From Candidatus Saganbacteria bacterium (GTDB lineage Bacteria > Margulisbacteria > WOR-1 > O2-12-FULL-45-9 > XYB2-FULL-48-7): a DNA stretch of 10,607 bases. A model generated the notes under the pieces. It worked only from the letters and a program-made list of their open reading frames with translations, ran no database searches and was not told the origin of the DNA. Location: the NCBI GenBank assembly GCA_020051815.1, contig JAGVQF010000175.1, forward strand, positions 1-10,607. Reading direction: 5' to 3'. The translations under genes were made by a program, and so were the position numbers. This document shows, piece after piece, positions 6,210-10,607 of this stretch; the stretch's first letter is position 1, and each line of letters starts with the position of its first letter.

Positions 6210-7079
6210 TTAGTAGACCCTGCCGTAGGAAAAGTCGATGCCGAAGCGCAGATCTCGCTCGACGACCTGGTTGGCGGCCGCCGGCTTGTCCTTGAGATAA
6301 CTCACGCCGAGGATCTCAAAGAACATCTTGAATTTGCCCAGCAGCTCGTTTGAGCCTTCCCGGTTGCGCCAGGGCTCGAACCGGATGCCGACGCCATAGT
6401 CAGCGGCGTTGAGGAATGAATAGCTCGCGCCGCTTTTGCCGGAATAGACGATATCGGCCTTGAGATAAGGTTCGATGCCGCGGCCAAGATGCTTGCCGAT
6501 CTTCGGCTGGAAATAAAAGACATAATTTTGAAAACTTTCCCAGCCAAAATTCGTGTCGCGGTAAGAGAGGTTGGACCAGAGCTCGCCCCAGGGCTGGCTC
6601 TCGTCGGGCTTGTCCAGGTTCCACTCGTGCCAGAGATCAAAGCCGTAGCGCAGATCGGTCTTGGCCAGTCCCGCCGTTTCAGCCGAGGCCGAGTTTTTTA
6701 AATAATTGGCGCCCAAGCTCTCGGCAAAGATCTTGACGTCCGGGATCCATTCTCTAAACCAGACATCATCTTTGCTTCTTAAACCTTCAAATGGTTTGAC
6801 GCGCAATCCGACGCCCGCAAAAAGTGAATTGTCAAAATAATCGCTGGTCTGCGACGTCGTGCCGTAATAGGCGCCGTAGAGCTGGACCGGGGTTTCAAAA
6901 AGATAGGTGCCGATCTTGCCTTCGTAGCGGCCGAGGATCGAGGCAAAGCCCTGCCGCTCAAGATTGGTGTCGTAATACGCGAAGTTGTTCCAGAGCTCGG
7001 CGAAAGGCTGAAAATTCGCCGCCGCGGCGCCGGTCGCGATCAGCAGGCCAAGAACAAAGCTTATCAGCCGTTTGGACAC
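6210..7079 (-). CDS. Outer-membrane beta-barrel-like protein with internal duplication
   Basis: 289 residues with a Sec signal peptide (MSKRLISFVLGLLIATGAAA, probable cleavage after residue 20 or 21). The mature part is rich in Tyr, Trp, Phe and Gly with alternating hydrophobic residues and ends in an aromatic residue (Tyr289), as outer-membrane barrels do. Two halves repeat with a period near 138 residues. FAELWNNFAYYDTN (26-39) matches WGELWSNLSYRDTN (164-177). AGVGLRVKPF (88-97) matches YGVGIRFEPW (228-237). FAESLGANYLK (118-128) matches FFEILGVSYLK (253-263). DLRYGFDL (142-149) matches DLRFGIDF (276-283). GTG start, 2 nt after the stop of the CBM11-like gene, with no good Shine-Dalgarno. 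Context suggests a role in moving or holding polysaccharide at the outer membrane; this is inference. The family is not recognised with certainty. Confidence 0.75.
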   Translation of the reverse strand: MSKRLISFVLGLLIATGAAAANFQPFAELWNNFAYYDTNLERQGFASILGRYEGKIGTYLFETPVQLYGAYYGTTSQTSDYFDNSLFAGVGLRVKPFEGLRSKDDVWFREWIPDVKIFAESLGANYLKNSASAETAGLAKTDLRYGFDLWHEWNLDKPDESQPWGELWSNLSYRDTNFGWESFQNYVFYFQPKIGKHLGRGIEPYLKADIVYSGKSGASYSFLNAADYGVGIRFEPWRNREGSNELLGKFKMFFEILGVSYLKDKPAAANQVVERDLRFGIDFSYGRVY

Positions 7080-7081
7080 AA

Positions 7082-7801
7082 TTACTTATCCATCGTCAGC
7101 GAAACGTTGTCAAGATCGATATTCACTTTGCCGTTTTCGGCCAGGGCCAGGCAGATGAACTGCATTTGCAGCAGGCCGCCGGAGCCGTCCGACATCTGCG
7201 GGTTCCAGACACCGTCGCCGGCGCCGGGATTTTCCAGCACAAAATCGGAGAGAGGGACAAAGAGGCGCTTCCAGCCGTCCCAGTCGACCTTGATCTCATA
7301 AACGAACTTGTCGTCCCGGGTCACGGCGTAATTCTTTTCCGGGTTCTGCTCGACCGTCCAGTTGTTGCTGTCATCGTCGACCAGTTCGACCTTGACGGCG
7401 CCCGAGCCCGGCCCGCTGCCGTAGACATCGATCTGAAAATAATTATATTTTGACAAGTCCTGATTTTCTTTCGCGAGGTATGTGCCAAGGCCGCCGGCGT
7501 ACCAGTTCCTGGCCATGCCGGAAAGCAGCAGCGAATATTCACCGATGGAAGAAACAACCGCCTCTTCTCCGCCCTTGAGGCCTTTATTGCTGGCCGGCTC
7601 AACTGTTTCAAGGTCGAATGTCCACCACTCCCGCGGCGATTTGAGACTTCCCGACTCAAAATCATCGATCAAGAAAACCTTTTCCGCCAGGCCGGGCGCG
7701 CTCCCCGCGGCTCCCGGTTTTTTCGGCGCTGGTCCACCCATAGCCAAAGCCAGCGAAACGCAGAAACAAAGGAACAGGGAAACACAAGCTAATTTTTTCA
7801 T
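7082..7801 (-). CDS. Secreted CBM11-like carbohydrate-binding protein
   Basis: 239 residues. A signal peptide (MKKLACVSLFLCFCVSLALA, cleavage after residue 20) is followed by a Pro/Ala/Gly linker (21-38) and one beta-sandwich domain. That domain shows features of the CBM11/galactose-binding fold: FLIDDFESG (43-51) at the N-terminus, YNYFQIDVYGSG (119-130), VKVELVDDD (136-144), DGWKRLFVPLSDFVL (175-189) and VNIDLDNVSL (226-235) as the last strand. No catalytic domain is present, so it is probably a stand-alone glycan-binding protein in the periplasm or on the surface. ATG start with a strong AGGAGG 8 nt upstream. It lies between the hydrolase and barrel genes. Fold-level assignment only; CIA30-like domains look similar. 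Confidence 0.7.
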   Translation of the reverse strand: MKKLACVSLFLCFCVSLALAMGGPAPKKPGAAGSAPGLAEKVFLIDDFESGSLKSPREWWTFDLETVEPASNKGLKGGEEAVVSSIGEYSLLLSGMARNWYAGGLGTYLAKENQDLSKYNYFQIDVYGSGPGSGAVKVELVDDDSNNWTVEQNPEKNYAVTRDDKFVYEIKVDWDGWKRLFVPLSDFVLENPGAGDGVWNPQMSDGSGGLLQMQFICLALAENGKVNIDLDNVSLTMDK

Positions 7802-7809
7802 TTTACCTT

Positions 7810-7815
7810 CCTCCT
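7810..7815 (-). promoter_or_regulatory. Strong Shine-Dalgarno of the CBM11-like gene
   Basis: AGGAGG on the minus strand, 8 nt before the ATG at 7801, inside the 45-nt gap after the hydrolase gene. It is the strongest ribosome-binding site in the run, so this product may be made in greater amount than its neighbours. Confidence 0.75.
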
Positions 7816-7846
7816 ATCTACCTATCGAATCCGTTCATAAAAGATT

Positions 7847-9535
7847 TCACTTAAATTCCAGCGTGCCCCAGACGCTCGGGTCCTTATAAAAATAATAATC
7901 GCCGCTCCAGATCAGCTGCCGCTCCCGCTCAGCCGTAGAGTCGGCATCGTCGATGGCCAGGTCAAAACCGACCTTCGTGCCGGGCGAGGGCACAAAACTG
8001 CCGAAGAACGCCCAGGGCAGTTTCGCCTCAATGATATAGCCAGACTGGTCGATCTTTTTGACGAAGATCTCGCTGCCGGTCGGACTGCGCCGCCTCTGCC
8101 AGCTCCAGATCGAGGGCTTGATCGCCCGGCCGTCGCCGGTGCCCAAGCCGATCTGAAAGTCGTTTCGCCCGAACGAGTCGCGGCCGCGGTCGGCGCCGGG
8201 ATCGGTCGAAAAGACCATCTCGATCGCGTCGCCGTTCCAGATATCGCCCCTCTCTTTCTTATTGACCAGCGGCGTCTTATCCGTGATATCGGCGGCCAGG
8301 TACAAGAAATCCTTGTCCCACATTATATAAACTTTACCGGAGAGATCGGCCGGGCCGCCCCAATTCAGCCCCTCTTTAAAATAGGCGCCCTCTTTCATGA
8401 CGAGAGGCGCGCACTTCGACCATTCGTCCAGTTTTCCGTCAAACTTGACGCCGTCCGTCTTGCAGGCCTGCACGAGATTTTTCGATCTTATTTCGGCCGG
8501 CAGGGCCAATCTGGCCATGGCCTCGCCGGAGCTAACAAAGATCGGGTCTTTCATGATCTGCTTGAAAGCGGCCAATGACTTTTCCGAAGAATTGATCCGC
8601 CAATCAGCTTCTTTTTTCAAGTCAAACCAAATGATCGCGTCGATACCGCGCAGGCTGGTCTTTAAATATGCCGGGATTTCCCTGATCCAGGCGGCCTTGT
8701 CCCCGCCCTGCTCGGCGGCGGCGAACTCGGCGATCATGATCGGCTTCCCCGGCCAGAGCCGGCGGGCCCGGCGCACCTGGTCGCGGAAGAGATATTTGAA
8801 CGCCTGCCAGTCGCTCCAACTCTGGGTCGTCCCCCAGTTGTAGCCGTCAAAACCGATCCAATCGACATAATCGTTGCCAGGATAGGCCTTTTCCCAATTG
8901 TTCCAGGCTTCGTTGGGAAAAGAATAATTCATGGGCGCCCAGACGAATATGGCGTTGCCCGCCTTTTCCCTTTTAAAAATATCGACGATATGGCGGAAAG
9001 CTCGGATGTAGAGCTCGGGGTTCTTGTCGTTATTGACGATGCCCCAGGGATAACCTTCCATGTTGAACTCGTGGGCCGGGCGCAGAAAGATCGGGTAGCC
9101 GAACTCTTTGACCGACTTGGCCCAGGCAATGATGTAGCCATCCCATTTACCGTCAATGATATCTTTAAGCTTGATCTTGTTGTGGTCGCTCCAGTACCAC
9201 GGCTCCCAGACAATGTGGGGGATGGCGCCGTAATTGACGACATTTTCCGCCTCTTCTTTCGGGAAGGCCTGCGCCCAGTCCTGATACCACATGATCTGGG
9301 CCGGTTTTTTGCCGGCCTGCTGCTCGAATTGCTTGATATAGCCCATATTCCTCGGCGCGCCCTCGCGGAAAACTCCAAGGTAAACTTCGCGGGCCTCGCA
9401 AGTAAATCCAAACATCAAACATCCAAATCCAAAACAAATCCCAATCGCTAAATTCAAAATTCCAAATGCCTGTGATTTTTGATTTGTTATTTTAATATTG
9501 TTTTGAAGTTTGAAGTTTGATGTTTGAAGTTCCAT
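7847..9535 (-). CDS. Secreted GH26-like glycoside hydrolase with C-terminal CBM9-like domain
   Basis: 562 residues. Residues about 49-335 look like a GH26 TIM barrel: start VYLGVFREGAPRNMGYIKQF, HIVWEPWYW at 107-115, RPAHEFN at 152-158 giving the proposed acid/base E156, WAPMNYSFP at 199-207, DWIGFDGYNWG at 225-235 and MIAEFAAAE at 267-275 giving the proposed nucleophile E270. Residues about 360-562 resemble a CBM9/DOMON-like beta-sandwich (DGKLDEWSKCAPL, KVYIMWDKDFLYLAADITDK, WNGDAIEMVFS, GYIIEAKLPW). Known GH26 activities include beta-mannanase, lichenase and beta-1,3-xylanase; the substrate here is not decidable. Residues 2-44 are encoded by a dispersed repeat and form the only signal-peptide-like segment (hydrophobic 23-44, possible cleavage after A48). 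The ATG follows AAAGGA with 5-nt spacing, 2 nt after the permease stop. Confidence 0.85.
   Translation of the reverse strand: MELQTSNFKLQNNIKITNQKSQAFGILNLAIGICFGFGCLMFGFTCEAREVYLGVFREGAPRNMGYIKQFEQQAGKKPAQIMWYQDWAQAFPKEEAENVVNYGAIPHIVWEPWYWSDHNKIKLKDIIDGKWDGYIIAWAKSVKEFGYPIFLRPAHEFNMEGYPWGIVNNDKNPELYIRAFRHIVDIFKREKAGNAIFVWAPMNYSFPNEAWNNWEKAYPGNDYVDWIGFDGYNWGTTQSWSDWQAFKYLFRDQVRRARRLWPGKPIMIAEFAAAEQGGDKAAWIREIPAYLKTSLRGIDAIIWFDLKKEADWRINSSEKSLAAFKQIMKDPIFVSSGEAMARLALPAEIRSKNLVQACKTDGVKFDGKLDEWSKCAPLVMKEGAYFKEGLNWGGPADLSGKVYIMWDKDFLYLAADITDKTPLVNKKERGDIWNGDAIEMVFSTDPGADRGRDSFGRNDFQIGLGTGDGRAIKPSIWSWQRRRSPTGSEIFVKKIDQSGYIIEAKLPWAFFGSFVPSPGTKVGFDLAIDDADSTAERERQLIWSGDYYFYKDPSVWGTLEFK
9404..9532. 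repeat. Long copy of the GAAGTTT dispersed repeat with inverted arms, inside the GH26-like gene
   Basis: The right end holds four 7-mer units at 9505-9532 (GAAGTTT, GAAGTTT, GATGTTT, GAAGTTC). The left end (CCAAACATCAAACATCC, from 9408) is an imperfect inverted copy of it. The middle is AT-rich, with TGTGATTTTTGATTTG near 9471-9486 matching the mazG copy. Length is about 129 bp, or 43 codons with no stop. The shape resembles a small non-autonomous inverted-repeat element. On the coding strand it starts immediately after the ATG and ends just before the hydrolase domain. Confidence 0.85.
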
Positions 9536-9537
9536 TT

Positions 9538-10410
9538 TTATCCTTTCACGGCCCCGGCCGTCAGGCCGTGCACGATATGCCTTTGCAGTAAAAAGAAGAG
9601 GACGACCACCGGCAGGGTCGCGACGGTGGCGGCCGCCATCATGAGGTCGAAGCGGTTCTGGTAATTGCCGACAAAAAGACGGATGCCGACGGGGATCGTC
9701 ATCGTGTCGGCATTGGTCAGCACCCAGGCGAACATCAGCTCGTCCCAGGCGGTCAGGAATATATAGATGCCGGTGGCAATGATGCCCGGGATGGCCAGCG
9801 GCAGGGCGATGTACCAGAAGACCTGGAAAGCCGAACAGCCATCGATGCGCGCCGATTCTTCCAGCTCTTTTGGAATGGTGGCAAAAAAGCCCCGCAGGAT
9901 CCAGATCGAGAACGGAATAAAGAAAGCCGAATAGATGAGGATGATGCCCCAGTAGGTCCCCTTGACCGGGATACCGGACATTAAAGTAAATTTGACGAAC
10001 ATTATATATATAGGTATTAGATACATGATGGCCGGGATCATCTGGGTCGCCAGAATGGCGTTGCTAAAAAGATCGGAGCCGGGAAAACGGAAACGCGACA
10101 GCGCGTAGGCCGCCAGGGTCGAAAAAACCATGGCGATGAGCATCGTGGCGCCGCAGATAATGAGCGAGTTCTTGAGATAGAGGCCAAAGTTGACGTTCTT
10201 CCACATGTCGACATAATTGCCCCAGTGGACCTCGACGTTGCCATCAATGCTGCGCGAGAGCCCGACCCGGCCGATGGCGATGTCGGTCGAGCTCTTGAGC
10301 GAAGAGAAGACCATCCAGCCGACCGGTAGCAGCGTCAGGGCGAGAAACATGAGCATGATGATACTGATGATGATATCGGTTATCCGCTTTTTGACATAAT
10401 AGGGCATCAT
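9538..10410 (-). CDS. Sugar ABC transporter permease, MalG family
   Basis: 290 residues, the usual length for the second permease of carbohydrate uptake type 1 ABC importers. It has six predicted membrane helices: about 12-36, 82-104, 117-140, 152-172, 203-221 and 262-278. The cytoplasmic EAA loop that docks to the ATPase is at 181-209 (ELEESARIDGCSAFQVFWYI, then ALPLAIPGI). The C-terminus (HGLTAGAVKG) is typical of MalG-like proteins. The first of two adjacent ATG codons is chosen because GGAGGAG (10419-10425) lies 8 nt upstream and because it overlaps the preceding stop as ATGA. Its partner permease is directly upstream. The stop lies 2 nt before the hydrolase ATG, with the hydrolase ribosome-binding site inside its last codons. 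The sugar is probably an oligosaccharide released by the hydrolase (inference). Confidence 0.95.
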   Translation of the reverse strand: MMPYYVKKRITDIIISIIMLMFLALTLLPVGWMVFSSLKSSTDIAIGRVGLSRSIDGNVEVHWGNYVDMWKNVNFGLYLKNSLIICGATMLIAMVFSTLAAYALSRFRFPGSDLFSNAILATQMIPAIMYLIPIYIMFVKFTLMSGIPVKGTYWGIILIYSAFFIPFSIWILRGFFATIPKELEESARIDGCSAFQVFWYIALPLAIPGIIATGIYIFLTAWDELMFAWVLTNADTMTIPVGIRLFVGNYQNRFDLMMAAATVATLPVVVLFFLLQRHIVHGLTAGAVKG

Positions 10411-10607
10411 GACTGCATCTCCTCCGCCTGCTTAAAGTAACGGAACCAGATATTGACGATGGTGATCATGACGATCAAAAGCAGGACCGAGGCGGCCGCA
10501 CCCGTGCCAAAGTTCCAGAGCTGGAACGAGTTGCGGAAAATGTTGGTCATCATGAGGTCGCCCCACTCGCCCGGGAAACCGGCGCCGAAACCGAACATCA
10601 TGATCAC
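10407..10607 (-). CDS. Sugar ABC transporter permease, MalF family, C-terminal part (cut by window edge)
   Basis: 67 codons from the right edge to the stop. The fragment matches the end of the first permease of carbohydrate type 1 importers: a periplasmic stretch with MMTNIFRNSFQLWNFGTGAA, then one final membrane helix (about ASVLLLIVMITIVNIWF) and a short charged tail FKQAEEMQS. The start lies beyond the window; ATG codons near the edge are internal. Its TGA overlaps the ATG of the MalG-type gene, the usual coupled arrangement. The solute-binding protein and ATPase are not visible here. Confidence 0.88.
   Translation of the reverse strand: MIMMFGFGAGFPGEWGDLMMTNIFRNSFQLWNFGTGAAASVLLLIVMITIVNIWFRYFKQAEEMQS

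Noticed and set aside
9398..9421. Lipoprotein signal (Cys34, Cys39 or Cys46) in the GH26-like N-terminus
   Set aside because: The residues before each Cys (IGI, FGFG, GFT) do not fit the L-[AS]-[GA]-C lipobox. Signal peptidase I cleavage near A48 is more plausible.
1..10607. tRNA, rRNA, riboswitch, insertion-sequence transposase or attachment site
   Set aside because: I saw no cloverleaf, conserved riboswitch core, transposase frame or integrase. There is almost no intergenic space for them.

Overview
The window most likely comes from an uncultivated candidate-phylum bacterium with a double membrane. It carries FtsH, MazG, Mfd and Pth (bacterial housekeeping), secreted proteins with Sec signal peptides, and an apparent outer-membrane beta-barrel. 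It is also peppered with short AT-rich repeats of the kind seen in genomes of groups such as Saganbacteria/Margulisbacteria or Omnitrophica. That placement is an impression; no 16S or other marker is present to fix it. Coding density is very high and most genes touch or overlap.

Layout. (1) 1-1614, minus strand: mazG (nucleotide pyrophosphohydrolase) followed by the N-terminal 257 codons of ftsH (membrane AAA+ protease, running off the left edge). Both lack a Shine-Dalgarno sequence, and each has a perfect TATAAT box exactly 6 nt before its ATG, which suggests leaderless transcripts. (2) 1697-2640, plus strand: three tightly packed small genes of unknown function, divergent from mazG. (3) 2630-2675: two related hairpins form a convergent terminator, and the stop codons of the genes on both sides lie inside them. 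(4) 2665-10607, minus strand: one long co-directional run. In transcription order it holds the end of a MalF-type sugar ABC permease, a MalG-type permease, a secreted GH26-like glycoside hydrolase with a C-terminal CBM9-like domain, a secreted CBM11-like binding protein, an outer-membrane beta-barrel-like protein with an internal duplication, then pth and mfd.

How the genes fit together. The ABC permeases, the secreted hydrolase, the binding protein and the barrel form a plausible locus for capturing, cutting and importing a beta-glycan such as a mannan or mixed-linkage glucan. Pth and mfd lie directly downstream and may be read through from it. The substrate-binding protein and ATPase of the transporter are not in the window.

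The most striking observation is a dispersed repeat built from the 7-mer GAAGTTT. One copy lies inside mazG, where it adds about 16 residues to a loop. A longer copy with inverted arms supplies the start-proximal codons and the whole signal-peptide-like N-terminus (residues 2-44) of the GH26 enzyme. Both copies are read in the same frame and share the peptide LQTSNFK. Two other short-unit repeat families lie in the Mfd C-terminus and in the pth/barrel spacer.
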